Positions 1 through 10,823 of a DNA stretch of 64,000 nucleotides are shown here, in pieces (positions within the stretch are counted from its first letter, which is position 1; each line of letters starts with the position of its first letter). The notes beneath the pieces were generated by a model. That model was not told the origin of the DNA, did no database searches, and saw only the letters and a list, made by a program, of their open reading frames with translations. Where the stretch lies: the NCBI GenBank assembly GCA_963580285.1, contig OY757019.1:64376587-64440586 (forward strand). The letters run 5' to 3'. The stretch is from Lucinisca nassula (Eukaryota; Mollusca; Bivalvia; Lucinida; Lucinidae). The position numbers were made by a program, and so were the translations under genes.

Positions 1-128
1 GCCATCCTTTGTTTAGGTTTCCATTATGGTCTGGTCGCTTCATGTTTGTGTTTCTTTCCCTTTGGTGTCTTTGATGGGTGGAGTAAGTTAATTGCTTGAT
101 TCCTGATCTTTGTTTTACTTCTACTTTC
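1..128 (+). mobile_element. 3' end fragment of a constant-3'-end RT element
   Basis: This segment matches the last ~130 bp of the long copy at 26292-27097, ending in the same CTTTGTTTTACTTCTACTTT terminus. Five other pieces of the family lie at 7350-7565 (coding part), 11062-11115, 14781-15454, 26292-27097 and 33345-33483. All copies that reach the 3' end stop at the same point and differ in 5' length, as expected of 5'-truncated retrotransposition. This copy is cut by the window edge. Confidence 0.75.
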
Positions 129-944
129 CCTAGTTTGTAAAGTTGAAAATCTGCTCGCCTTTCGAAAGTAAGGGGGAGCTATTGCCATACCCCCGGCGTC
201 CGGCGTCGGCGTTAGCATCGGTGTCCGCATTTGTTGAAGTTTACCTGCAAGCAATCATTTGTGCTGGTTTACAAATTTATTTTCAAGTAAAGTTATCAAC
301 TGGTATAAAAAAAAAAAAAAAAAAAAAAAAAAATATTTTTCACATTCTTTTTCACTCTATTTCCCAGGTTTTGGGGCTGAAAAAGTTAATCATTTCTTCT
401 GTATTACCTCCCTTATAAGCATATATTTTGTCAAATGCATGTGCGCAGCCAACTGAAACGCAACTTCTCTCTTACATATCCGAAAGCAGCAAAGGCTGTG
501 GTAAGGCTGCACGTACTCACAGGCTCGTTTAAGCCAGTGCTGGTCGCCTTTGTGAAAAAGACCCATGTCATGCCCATGAAGCCGATGCCACGTCTTGACG
601 TTGCATCGATGTTGTCGCTCTAAATAAGCACGATATTTCTGGTAAGGCTTTTACGGAAACTGTTTCAGTGTTAGCTGTCCGTCTTAAACCATTGAAAGGA
701 GGACAATCTACGTAGAAACATATTCACGGACCCGGCGAGGAGCAAAACCGCAACGTCGGTGCGCATCTAACTGTATTGGTTAAAAAATCGGCATTTATGA
801 ACAGAGAAGGCTGAATGTTGGGAGCTGCTCACTCGCACAGGTTTAATGCTGGTGGAAAATTTGTCCATGTACATGTTAAGCTTTTAAATTGCTCGTTTTA
901 CATGCGATGAACAATGGCATGTTTGTAAAATTGACCATGTTGGT
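129..944. other. No gene recognised; poly(A) tract
   Basis: I see no coding signature here. A run of about 26 A residues occupies roughly 308-333. The remainder is unique-looking AT-rich sequence with short spurious reading frames. Confidence 0.5.
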
Positions 945-1065
945 AGGATATGAGGTCTCTTTCCGCCTGAGTTCGAGGCACGATCGAGACAAGTTCTGCA
1001 ATCGTGGTTTAAAACTGTTTATTTTTTTCTTCACCCACCGCTTATTAAAGAACGGTTAATAATGT
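945..1065 (+). repeat. Relic of tRNA-type SINE (family of 48467 and 58312)
   Basis: The words GAGTTCGAGGC, AAGTTCTGCAA and CACCCACCGC..TTAA..AACGG occur in the same order as in the better SINE copies at 48467-48700 and 58312-58530. The A-box end is missing, so this is a diverged partial copy. Confidence 0.4.
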
Positions 1066-1499
1066 TGCTATAGAAATGAAGAAAAAATGACATATCACTT
1101 TCATAGAGATCACCCTACAACAAGCAAACTTGATTGATTTACTTCGTGAAATACAACTCGGAATTTTGTTACGCAGTAAGTTATCGGCTGGTTAGACTAT
1201 CTGCATGTACATGTAACTGGACTCTGCAAAACTATTTTTTACTGATTTCAACTGTCAAATTCTCTTCGTAAACTCGTCCTGGAAATTCTGAGTGACCATG
1301 AAAAGTTTGAGACTCCGAGAGAAGTGTGACTCAAGTGACAGAATTAACTTGTGTAATCTGTACGCGTTTTTTTTTTTTTTTTTGTTCTTTTCCAAATCCT
1401 TAAGAAAAGAAAAGCATTAGATCAACAAGTCCGTGCACTGAACAACGAAGGTAACCAGGCACTAGAAGCACTTTGAGGCTACCGCATAAGTACTGAACA
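1066..1499. other. No gene recognised; poly(T) tract
   Basis: A run of about 16 T lies near 1368-1384. No coding or repeat signature was recognised in the rest. Confidence 0.4.
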
Positions 1500-1633
1500 A
1501 CCCTATAAACCCAACTTTATATACAGAAAGTTGAGTGTACAGGGGTACATTATTTTCCTTTATAGGGGATTCAGAACACCGTGCACCGACAATCTATATT
1601 TGGACTAGAAAAAAAAAGAATATTTTCTCACAT

Positions 1634-1826
1634 CACGAAAACACGCCTACCTAATCTTTACCCCTAGACAATGGGTAGTCGTTAGAACTTCGTCATCGAG
1701 GCGGTTCTAAGCAGTACCCACAATCTTTATTTAGAGCAGAAATATGAACAAATCTGAATTTTTTTATCGGGCAATTTTCATTTGGGTGGCAAAATACTGT
1801 ATATATTTGAATAGGCGTGTTTTCGT
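1634..1826. mobile_element. MITE with 15-bp inverted ends (ACGAAAACACGCCTA)
   Basis: ACGAAAACACGCCTA at 1634-1648 is perfectly inverted at 1812-1826. Inside is an imperfect palindrome of the form GTTAGAAC..CGAGGCGGTTCTAA. Related copies lie at 62447-62692 and 63699-63890, and internal pieces near 56960 and 61150. No coding capacity is present. Confidence 0.65.
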
Positions 1827-2052
1827 AATGAACTGAAAATGCTAGTTCATGAGATTTTAGCACATACATGTTGATGTTTTATAATGATCCCAATGCAGAA
1901 GACGGGTTATACAGACCATAGGGTTAGTTTCGAGTCACAACAGTCGAATACGGCAGTTAAGATAATTTCATCTTGCACGGGGTAGGCCAACTGGAATCAA
2001 GTACATTGACGAATTAACCCATATATGCCTAGCGACCCTTTTTCAGACATTG

Positions 2053-2109
2053 GCAAACAGTGTAGACCCAGATCAGACGCCGCATCTGATCAAGATCTAA
2101 ACTGTTTGC
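2053..2109. repeat. Short palindromic repeat, GCAAACAG type
   Basis: A 57-bp near-palindrome begins GCAAACAGTGTAGACC and ends in ACTGTTTGC around a GATCAGACGCC centre. Same-family copies lie at 60744-60810, 62321-62387 and 63187-63243, with a half copy near 4920-4952. It can fold into a single hairpin. Confidence 0.7.
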
Positions 2110-2745
2110 TCAACGTACATGCATTTTTGTAAAACTTACCTAAAAAAAATGGCATCCCTATGCTTAGAAAATGACCACTCCAGGCTCATAAAAGTGGAAT
2201 ATTTTTGGCACCTATGGGTTAATTATGAGGTTACATCAAAAGGACGAATCTGAAAGTAGGACCTGTTTCTACTGTAACTTTTTTTCTTTGGTTTGACTTC
2301 TTGGAAACGCTTTATAAATAGATATCTGGAAACGCTTTATAAATAGACATCGACGGGCGCTGCATTCCTGTTTATTCTGAATCCGTTTTCACTGCGTAAA
2401 TATCTTTAGGGCTTTTCTAGTTACGCCATAAGACGGTTAGAAATAAACTGGGGTATCACCAATCCAATCTAAAGGGCTTCCAATCGAAATCGGAAGCCAA
2501 AAATGGTAGACTAACTGCCACACCTGCCAGGTGTATCCATTTCCCTTAAGATATTTATTGTTGGAGTTAAAACGCTTGCTTTTCGGTCTGTTTCGCTATT
2601 CAGACAGGTTGTTTCCTGTAATTGCAGTATAGTATTGCATCATCGTTAAAGCTGATTGGTTGATCGCGTCACGTGCCCCTCCATGGAACAGTTACAATCT
2701 GGTCATTATACCCGGTTTGCCCGCCTCATGGCGACCAAACCAATA

Positions 2746-3715
2746 ATATTTACGTGTACCATTGTTGGTTGTATTATTATATATTAGTTGTATTATTATA
2801 TATATAAGTAGGTTTTAAAACGGGTCAACTGACGCATGTTTTCATAATAGACAGCATTGTACTCTGGGTTTAAAGCAGGTCAAAATTTTTCAGGCATGTT
2901 TTCATCACAGATGTAGCATTTTTGGGACTGTCTTAATGAGTCCCAAAGTTGGTATTAATATATAAGAATTTCACTTTTATCAAAGTACTTGAATTGCGAA
3001 TGTCCAAACAAATCCGGCGTGTCATCACCATCTTCTATGTCACTTTTTTGGCTGTTAAACAATATCAGTGTTTACACCTAAACTATTCAAAAGCTATTGA
3101 TCTTTCTTCGATTCTTTACTCTGTCAGTCATGATCCAGTCGTTCAAAAACATAGCTGCCATCTAACATTAACAATTAAAAAGTTCAAGGCATTAAATAAT
3201 TCAGTCCGTTTTCTTTCAGTGGATGTAGTAGGTAAGCTGTTAGCTACTGGTGAAAGCAAGGATCCATTGTATTAAACTGCATGTAGGTTTTTCCATGCTG
3301 AACCTGTAACAAATTACAAAAAAAATAAAATAAGGAACAGAACATAATAAATGTACATGTGACCATAACAAAGACTAGAAATGTTTTCAGAAGAAAACTG
3401 CATTCTCCCACCCCAAAACTGTAACAACCACTTAGACTTGGAAGGCACATACCCTAAAATTCAGACATCTTTAGGACTTGCTGTAATTCTCCTAAAATGT
3501 TAGTGTCACAGGGTTGGAAAAAGAGCATGACTCGACCGGTTACATTTTCCCCCTGCTTAATTAGATTCGTCCCGAATCTCTTCTCATGAGATCCGTTCCG
3601 AATCTCTAAGTCCTATCCAGTCCGACTGCGAGACTTATTTTTCATACTCTTTCATGCCCTCAGGCGCGGTGCTGGACCCACACTGGCCACCAAAATGTCA
3701 CAGGGTTGACCGTGT
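2746..3715. other. No gene recognised
   Basis: AT-rich, with a TATTATATA-rich tract at about 2771-2812. A 108-codon open frame at 2949-3275 has no recognisable domain and I do not support it as a gene. The stretch around 3530-3620 repeats TCCCGAATCTC/TCCGAATCTC locally. Confidence 0.4.
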
Positions 3716-4070
3716 GGCTCGGTAGCTCAGACGGTAGAGCAGGGAGCGTGTGGCAGTAACGCTAAAATGTATTCTGGAGAGAGGCTTATAAAATGTTAAT
3801 TCATCTAAAAGGGTAGCTGAGTTGCGGTCGAGTGGCGAAGCATTGCTTGTCATGGCGTCTCTGAAGAGCCGGTGGTTGTCAGAGTGTCGTTGGCACGTGG
3901 TGCGCTGGACTGCAATTCAGGGGACCCATTGTGTTTAAAAAATTCATCTTCTGCTGGGTTGCAGTTGGTTGACGGTGCATGATTTGTCATGGCGTCTCTG
4001 GAGAGCCGGTGGTTGTCAGAGTGCCGATGATACGTGGTGCACTTGACTGCAAACTGGTAAGAAAGTTCTA
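3716..4070 (+). repeat. tRNA-like SINE head and two diverged direct repeats
   Basis: CTCGGTAGCTCAGACGGTAG at about 3718 resembles an RNA polymerase III A box (tRNA D-arm), but no B box with proper tRNA folding follows. Downstream, TGTCATGGCGTCTCT.AAGAGCCGGTGGTTGTCAGAGTG occurs near 3850 and again near 3986, so a unit of about 135 bp is present twice. This is best read as a SINE-derived repeat, not a tRNA gene. Confidence 0.4.
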
Positions 4071-4360
4071 GTAATTAAAAATTTCACCATGTTTTGATTT
4101 CGTGGGGGCATGGGTCGGTTGCAACCTAGGTAGGGCACTCTCCTAATCAGACCGCGACCGCTTCGTGCGTCTGGCCTGCGCTTTTGTGAAGATGTTAATT
4201 ATTTTCATCAAGAAATTAATAGTTCTGTTAATTCTCCTCTCTCCAGTCCAGCGCGTAAATAATTTTTGTTTCATATGACACTTCAGTTGTGTTTTTAGGA
4301 TATCTATAATATTTATTCAGATGACGAGGTCGAGAGGGAAAAGGTTCTGACAACTCCAAA

Positions 4361-4691
4361 AACATGGAAACACCATCTATCGTTGTCATCTCTTGAACCT
4401 CGAACCCCTCGAGAAAGCGGGAGAAGTTCTAACGTCGTTGCAACATCAATGTCGTCTATCATCATGTGGTCACAACCACCTTAAATTCATTCATCTACCC
4501 GTGACAAGCATCCCGTAACAATTGGGTCCCACATTTGGCTCCATTTGTCACGGGATGGTTCTCACGGGTTAAGGTGGTTGTGGCAACATGATTGATGGAC
4601 GACGGTGATACAAAGAGCTTCTCCCGCTTTCTCGAGGGGGTTCGGGGTTCAAGTGATGACAACGCTATCGGATGATGTTTCCATGTTTATA
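4361..4691. mobile_element. Foldback (long-hairpin) element
   Basis: Arm 4361-4519 (AACATGGAAACA... to ...CATCCCGTAAC) is inverted, with scattered mismatches, at 4547-4691, leaving a loop of about 27 bases. Shared words include CCCTCGAGAAAGCGGGAGAAG and CACAACCACCTTAA. A single arm of the same family occurs at 12430-12635. No coding capacity is present. Confidence 0.7.
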
Positions 4692-4799
4692 TATATATAT
4701 TTATCAGGTATGCTTTTACTTTATTTCATTATCATGTTGAACATTTGTAAATTATCATAATTGTCATTTTTTTTCATGAATAATCTTGCCATTTCTATC

Positions 4800-4955
4800 T
4801 CTCGACCTCTTTGTCCCTGGCAAGGGTAGGTCTTACGACCACCTGACGGACACCATTTATATAGTTTTCCTAATTACTTAGGATGTTTATATACATGTAT
4901 ATATTTATCAGATGACGGAGCAGTCTGATCTAGGTCTGCACTGTTTGCGTAAGCC
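4800..4955. repeat. Flank repeat shared with 12352-12440, plus half of a GCAAACAG palindrome
   Basis: GGCAAGGGTAGGTCTTACGACCACCT..GGACAC and CCTAATTACTTAGGATGTTTAT are present here and in the same order at 12352-12425, beside the other copy of the foldback arm. This suggests the foldback element is part of a larger repeat. TCTGCACTGTTTGC near 4935 is half of the palindromic family. Confidence 0.6.
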
Positions 4956-5827
4956 GGTCTGTCCCAATACTCAGGATCATTATGGTACATGCAAAAAAAT
5001 GAGCAATCCATGGACTCGAGAAACCCAGCTTATAGAATAACCAAAATGTGCTTGCTTAGAGCAGGTACTTGCTTAATACAGGTGAATCTTAATGAATTTG
5101 CCTTTATCGTGAACGAATTTGCCTTTATCGTGAGCATGCTTGTATAAGGCACGTTGCATGCTTAACAGAGGTGGCCACTATAACAGGTTTTGCTGTAGTT
5201 AATTGCCTCTAAAATCCTATAAAGTTTTTCGTACGTTCAATTTGTCGGAATTCAATCATTGATGCAGACAAGACAAAATTATAAACCTTTGCATCATTTG
5301 GTCATGAAAAGAGATCACTTGGACATGAAAAGAGATCACCACAATCAAATCTTTGATACAGTCTTTGAGCCCGGGCACAGCATTTCCTAGAATTTCTATA
5401 TGCACCCAGTGGAGAATCAGATCAGCCTGTCCATCCATCTAGTCTGACCAGAGACTTTGTTTTTTCATTGTTGCATATTATCAATGAAGTAAGATGATTT
5501 TAAAATAGAAATATTTGTCAGAAATTAAATAGCTGTTTAATAAATATTACTTTTGAGCTTCACTAAGTCCGTTGAATTTTAAATAACACATTGCTCTGGC
5601 ATGAGGTTGGGGGCAAATAGCCCTTTCTGAAAAATAAGCACTGGGGGTAGGGGTGCAGGATAAGCTCTTCGGGGGGGGGGGGGGGGCTTTTTCCAGGGTT
5701 GCGTTTTTAACTAGGGCGCAAATTTCCATTTGTACATTTATTCATTGGTAGAGGGGGGTGGGGGGGGGGGTGCAAACGTCCGGAGACCATTAATGATAAA
5801 TAAATACTCAAGATATTATAAAATTAA
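4956..5827. other. No gene recognised; poly(G) tracts
   Basis: A G run of about 18 bases sits near 5670-5687 and another G-rich run near 5754-5770. GAATTTGCCTTTATCGTGA is duplicated in tandem near 5096-5134. The open frames here are low-complexity and unsupported. Confidence 0.4.
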
Positions 5828-6125
5828 ATTGCTCAACTTGCAGCTGGTGTTGTGTCGTGTAGCGGCCGTAAAACGTCTCCCCGTACATCATCATAGTGCA
5901 GATTATATTTTCTGGTCCTTTTGGTTCATTGAGTTCATTTTGAATCATTTTGAAAATAGAGTTCTGCTAAAGCCGGCGCTAGGGGCCGTGGCCGGTGTTG
6001 CACATTTCAGTACTGGTCATGAACAGATCCAATTAAACCGAGTCTCCTATATTCGTTTATTTGGTGTATTCTTTGCTTCCAAAGGATCTAACTTAACCAG
6101 TGGTCAAAAAGAAGGTTACATTTAA
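5828..6125 (+). mobile_element. Degenerate retrozyme-like unit
   Basis: CAGCTGGTGTTGTGT..GTAGCGGCCGTAAAACGTCTCCC, TGCAGATTATATTTTCTGGTCC and GGTGTATTC.TTGCTTCCAAAGGAT occur in the same order as in the 260-bp units at 57068-57515. The stretch that should hold the hammerhead core has been replaced by unrelated sequence (about 5972-6040), so this copy cannot self-cleave. The 131-codon open frame across it is coincidental. Confidence 0.6.
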
Positions 6126-6199
6126 TTGGTAAAATTACCATCATTAAATTACTGGCTTTATCAAAATTGGTTCATAGTTACCAGACCCGCCTTCAGATT

Positions 6200-7565
6200 G
6201 AAATCAAGACGTTAACGTGCTTCAAGTTATGATTTTTTTCCATCCTTTACGCTACACTTCCTCACAATCTTATAAAAGAAAAAAACATAATGATTTAATT
6301 GAATGGACATTTCATAGGGAAGACTCCCTCTATCTTGCGTGTAATGTAAAAAATGCTTTTTTCACTTCTGAAGAGCATACAATTCTACTTTTTGGTCGTG
6401 TCATAAAGCCTTCACCTTTCTACTTGACAATATTTACATAATATTTGGTACTAAGTTATTTAGACAAGTTGGGTACAAATTGCGCTCCCCTTGTGGCCGA
6501 TCTGTTCTTGTTTTGTTATGAAACCGTTGAAAACAAATCTGAAATCATTGAAGCTTTCAGCTCGACTTCTAGATGGATGATTTATTAAATATTTAGAATA
6601 CCTTTTTCGATGGTTTGATCAGTCAAATTTAACCCCACCCCCCACCCCAAGAACTTCAGTAAAATAAAGCAAATTCTTCTGATACCGAGGCACCTTTTTT
6701 GGATTTACATCTGTCTATTGTAGATGAGATTGATTCTTTCAAAATATATGATAAATGCGACGATTTTGATTTTGAGATTGTAAATTTTCCTTCCTCGTTC
6801 CTCGTCCTATGGCGTTTATATTTCGCAGTTAATTCGATTTTCCAGAGTGTCTGGCCATGTAACTGACTTCAACACTCGTAATAAACTGTAAACTGCTAAA
6901 CTTCTTAATCAGGGTTATCGGTATCATAAACTACGCAAGGACTTGTCAAATTTTTATATTTACATTTCCAGTGTAAAGTCTAATGTAAACCTATAGAAAA
7001 CAATGTATTTCATACTTCCATGAACACATGACGTCACATGACGTCAATCTAAACCATGGTTCTCTACGGGCGTTGGGGGCGTCAACGCTGTTCCGCTCTT
7101 TGTTGAAGAACAGCTTGTAAATGTTTTTTAGCTTTAAAAGTTGCCCATATAAGCATTTTTTTTCGCCCAGTGATGAGAGGAAAAGAATGTAAATATAAAA
7201 AATAAACATATTTTTGCTGCTTTTCATGAAAGGATGAACGACAGCACGTCGCTAGCAAAGTTTACATGAACAGCAGAAAAATAAAATTTATTTCATTTTA
7301 CATGAACAGCAGAAAAATAAAATTCATTTCTTAAATAGACGTCATTCCGATTTAATTTCAAAACTCAATGTTGGACTTAAATCTATTAAACACAAGGTCT
7401 ATCGGAACCCGAATTTTATGTTGACTTAGTATATAAATTCAGAAAAAAATTTATAAATGCAATGACTTCAGCACCCAATTTCGTAAAATCATTCTTCAAT
7501 ATAAAATGATTGGGTACAAAATAAATATTATACGACAGACTGCATGCATGGTAGTTTACACCCAA
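6200..7565 (+). pseudogene. Penelope-like (probable) reverse transcriptase relic
   Basis: Conceptual translation in shifting plus-strand frames gives successive RT-like blocks: EWTFHREDSLYLACN (near 6303), GTNCAPLVADLFLFCYE (near 6470-6522), DTEAPFLDLHLSIVDEID (near 6685), KIYDKCDDFDFEIVNFP (near 6742), YGVYISQLIRFSRVSGHV (near 6810), then GYRYHKLRK near 6915. After an interruption at about 6980-7345, the C-terminal part resumes (NVGLKSI near 7365, then a block ending in RQTACMVV near 7550). Stops and frameshifts are frequent. Assignment to Penelope-like elements rests on block layout. Another RT lineage is possible, but RT origin itself is firm. The C-terminal block is homologous to 26292-26470. 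Confidence 0.6.
6980..7345. repeat. Insertion within the RT relic with a ~37-bp tandem duplication
   Basis: RT homology stops near 6975 and restarts near 7350. Near its right end TTTACATGAACAGCAGAAAA followed by TAAAATT.ATTTC is present twice in tandem (about 7259-7331). No coding signature was recognised. Confidence 0.4.
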
Positions 7566-7743
7566 CATTATACCCACTAAACTCGTTGGGCACTACTAAA
7601 TTGACGCGAAACGACCAGGAACAAAGACAATATAAATGATGTCCATTGGAAGAAGGATCATACTTCAATTAACAAAACAAGAGAGATAAAATTTGGAGAG
7701 TTTCAGCATAAAATAAATAACAAAACCAGTGCTTCAGCTGAAG

Positions 7744-8848
7744 TGCACGACCCGCCGGATGCTTTTAGCTTTATGAGTGTTACCATATATGGGTATGGCG
7801 GCCATTTTGGTCATGTGACCTGAACCTAAAACGGTTCCCCCAATAAATGCGTCTTATCGAAAGGAGCAAAAATATATCTTATACTTTAATACTGTATTCT
7901 GAATCGTTTGCAGGATAAAATGCATTCGCACTTTTCCAATACAAAAGCATATGTGTCAAAGTTTGACCTAGGCACAAAGAAGGTCAAAGTCAACCCAGGG
8001 TCACCATTTTAGCAATTTATGATGGGCCTACGTCCCATATGTTATTTATCAAGTTTCGTGGAAATCTGCCCAGTGGTTCTGGAGAATACTATTTTTGAAG
8101 GGTTTTTACCATATATGGCTTGGCGGCCATTTTTTGTCATGTGACCTGGACCCCATGAGCAAATTTTGGTTTCCCCCATCCCATAGAGGCTCCATATGAA
8201 ATTTGACTTCAATCGGCCCAACGGTTTCCGAGGAGAAGCAGTTCGAAAATTTTCACATTTTTCGCCTCGGCGAGGCTATACTAAATGGAATGTAATATTT
8301 CGCAAGTTCATTGGTTAGATCTCATTGATATCTATCGGTATGCCAAAATTGTTTAAATATTCCAAGCGGTTAAGTCACTATCACCAATTTTCACAAATGG
8401 GTTACGGGCGGACAGACAGACAGACCATATATGGCTTGGCGGCCATTTTGGTCATGTGACCTGGACCCCATGAGCAAATTTTGGTTTCCCCCATCCCATA
8501 GAGGCTCCATATGAAATTTGACTTCAATCGGCCCAACGGTTTCCGAGGAGAAGCAGTTCGAAAATTTTCACATTTTTCGCCTCGGCGAGGCTATACTAAA
8601 TGGAATGTAATATTTCGCAAGTTCATTGGTTAGATCTCATTGATATCTATCAGTATGCCAAAAAATGTTTAAATATTCCAAGCGGTTAAGTCACTATCAC
8701 CAATTTTCACAAACGGGTTACGGACGGACAGACAGAATGACAGACTGACAGACTGACAGAATGACAGACTGACAGAATGACACGGTGATTTTAGGGCACT
8801 TAGAAAATCAACCGACTTCAGTCGGTCGCTTTTTCTGCGGGTCGTGCA
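7744..8848 (+). mobile_element. Helentron-like non-autonomous element (HINE) with three tandem units
   Basis: The ends carry a 12-bp inverted repeat, TGCACGACCCGC at 7744-7755 and its complement at 8837-8848. Between them a unit beginning ACCATATATGG..TGGCGGCCATTTT starts at 7782, 8108 and 8424, a period of 316-326 bp. The last two are nearly identical. A GACAGACAGA-rich microsatellite follows (8725-8785) and a hairpin lies at 8811-8826. Short inverted ends, internal tandem core, microsatellite and a 3' hairpin are the described layout of pearl/HINE elements in bivalves. No coding capacity is seen. Confidence 0.6.
8811..8826 (+). other. 3' subterminal hairpin of the HINE
   Basis: ACCGACTTCAGTCGGT folds into a 7-bp stem with a two-base loop, 22 bases inside the element's right end. 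This matches the 3' palindrome position in Helitron-type elements. Confidence 0.55.
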
Positions 8849-8873
8849 ATATTAGTTTCAAACTCCTTTTTGA

Positions 8874-9132
8874 AGAAAATTAATAAAATAGACAGAAACA
8901 TCTGTAAATACTATCAAAATGAAGAAGAGACGATTTGTCATCGGTTTTTAGATTGCCCAATCGTTAAAAATGTTTGGCAATAGCTTAAATCATGGCTGGA
9001 AATCTATGTAAATTTAAAGTTAGATACAAATGAAAGAGCCATTATCTTTTCCGTTCAAAGCACAAATAAACTTGTGATTTATGCCCTTGCAAAATATTTT
9101 ATCTACAAAAATAAATTTTCAGATAGGAGATT
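8874..9132 (+). pseudogene. C-terminal (zf-RVT) relic of a LINE reverse transcriptase
   Basis: In one plus-strand frame the sequence reads ICKYYQNEEETICHRFLDCP then VKNVWQ, the typical C-x-n-H-x-n-C knuckle region at the end of many LINE ORF2 proteins. A stop follows, and then a weakly conserved tail up to 9132. Only this domain remains. The body of the element is missing on the 5' side, where the HINE lies. I cannot name the clade. Confidence 0.5.
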
Positions 9133-9339
9133 ACATGTTCAAGGATTTTGAAAAGTATATAATATCTATATGAAGGATCTGTTTGGAAGATTGTTGATGG
9201 GTCATTAGATTTTGAAAGGACTAGTGGCGTCATTGTTCCGCAAGAACTTTGTGCTGGACACCGGATTTTGTTTTAGCGCCATGACGTCAACTTGTTTATT
9301 CTAACAGCGCCGTCCTAGAAAAATCAAAATCAAAATAAT

Positions 9340-10810
9340 GGTGGTGAAGCCATTGTGAAAGGTTTACACTATTTAATACAGCAATGCTGGTCCAAAGGTG
9401 TACTGCCTGGGGATTTCAAGTTAGACCCAAAGGTAATGCTTCCCAAACCCGGAAAGACAAACTATAACAGTGTTAGATCGTATAGGCCAATTACTTTAGA
9501 AAGTGTGATAGGTAAGATTATTGAAAGAGTTATCAGCAAAAGACTGATTTGGAAGTTGGAAATTGAAGGTGGTATAGCAAGAATTCAGTACGCATATAGG
9601 AAGCAAAAGTCATGTGTTCAGTCTCTTTTGAGGCTGTGTAATTCAGTTTCAGAAGCAAGGAATAAGAAAGAAAGTACAGTGCTCGCAGTGATTTATTATG
9701 AGTCTTGCTATGAAAGAATATGGAGAGCAGGTTGATTGAAAAAAGCATTTGAAAGTGGGATTACTGGCAGATTATGGCTATACCTTAAAAACTTCCTTAT
9801 AGACCGGAAGTACTTCCTGAAAGTGAACAATTTTACATCTCCTACATTCCAGTCTGCAGTAGGCATACCGCAAGGATCAGTTATCAGTTCAGTGCTTTGT
9901 TATCTGTATACAAGTGATTCAATGAAGGAAGTGGTAGGTAATCATGCAGAATTTGCAGATGATAGCTGTGTTTGGGAAAGTAATACATCAGTAGCGGAAA
10001 GTTGTGCTGTGTTGAATGATAAACTGGCATCTTTGGTAGATTTGTGTAGGAGATGGAATGTGTTGATTGCACCGGATAAGACAGAGATAATGGTATTTAA
10101 ACATAACGGCAGAGATTCAGAAGTGAAGGCAGAGGTGAAGTTAGGCGAGAGTGTTTTAGAAACAACCGATTCAAAGAAAATTCTGGGTGTCACAGTAGAC
10201 CATAAATTAAACTTTCACGAACATATTCAACAGAAAACAAAGGCTGGTTTCAGTGCCTTGAAATGTCTTGATAATTTCGTTCAAGGACATAGAGGATGCA
10301 GCCAAACAGTGTACATGAGACTACAAATCCTTGGTTCTTCCGGTGATGGAGTATGGAGCAGCTGTGACAGTCGAGTCCCTTGAAGAAAGCAGGAAGGAGT
10401 TTGCAAAGGTTCAGAGGTCAGCGATGCTAAAGGCATCAGGTTTTTTTAACAGTACCAGCACAGAAGCTTTGGAAGTCTTGACAAACACCATGCCTATAGA
10501 CCTACAGCTGAAGATAAGACAAGCACAAGAAGTCATCAGAATCAGTGCCAAGTATGAAGATGATCCTCTCAGGGAAGAGTTTGATGAATGGATAGAGGGG
10601 GATAAGACTGTGGGTAGAAGAGCTACTATTTTTCATTTATTGATGTCTAGGCTTAGGGAATTGAAGGGAATGTTAGAGTTTGAGAACATTGAGAAAGAAT
10701 TCAGATATACCAAGGAATTGATGGGGCTCATCAAAGAGACAGGAAGAATTCACATTCTCCAAGGAAGAACAGAAAGAAAATATATGAGAGCTACTAAGCA
10801 ATTGAGATAA
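9340..10810 (+). pseudogene. LINE-D reverse transcriptase (5' truncated, frameshifted)
   Basis: Starts abruptly inside the RT fingers. Blocks seen in order: LPKPGKTNYNSVRSYRPITL (near 9437), a position where the first catalytic aspartate block reads VIYYESCYE instead of an aspartate-bearing block (9690), a stop at 9733-9735, GIPQGSVISSVLCYLY (near 9861), the active-site block FADDSC (9951-9968), KKILGVTVDHKLNF (near 10176), then a frameshift near 10330 leading to the thumb region. Loss of the first aspartate, the in-frame stop and the frameshift mean it cannot be active. The downstream RNase H at 10824 belongs to the same element, which places it in the I-type group of LINEs. Confidence 0.8.
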
Positions 10811-10823
10811 CAACGGTGTATTA

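Larger units (their letters stand above)
1500..2745 (-). repeat. Left arm of a long dispersed inverted repeat
   Basis: Read on the minus strand, 2520-1500 aligns by eye with the plus strand of 62770-64000 in continuous order: the GCTTCCAATTTCGATTGGAAG block, the TCTATTTATAAAGCG block, the palindrome at 2053-2109 (63187-63243), the FRT-like MITE at 1634-1826 (63699-63890), and the distal block ending at ACCCCTGTACA. Its proximal part, 2514-2745, aligns with 47392-47631. The arm has a short duplication of TGGAAACGCTTTATAAATAG at about 2302-2348 that the other arm lacks. It probably continues beyond 64000 on the other side. Confidence 0.75.

Noticed and set aside
2949..3275. 108-codon open frame
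   Set aside because: Compositionally like random AT-rich DNA, with no domain, splice context or neighbour support.
5730..6125. 131-codon open frame starting in a poly(G) region
   Set aside because: It covers a degenerate retrozyme unit and low-complexity sequence. No domain is present.
5828..6125. A fourth hammerhead in the 5.8-kb retrozyme relic
   Set aside because: No CTGATGA...GAAA pair is present in the expected position on either strand.
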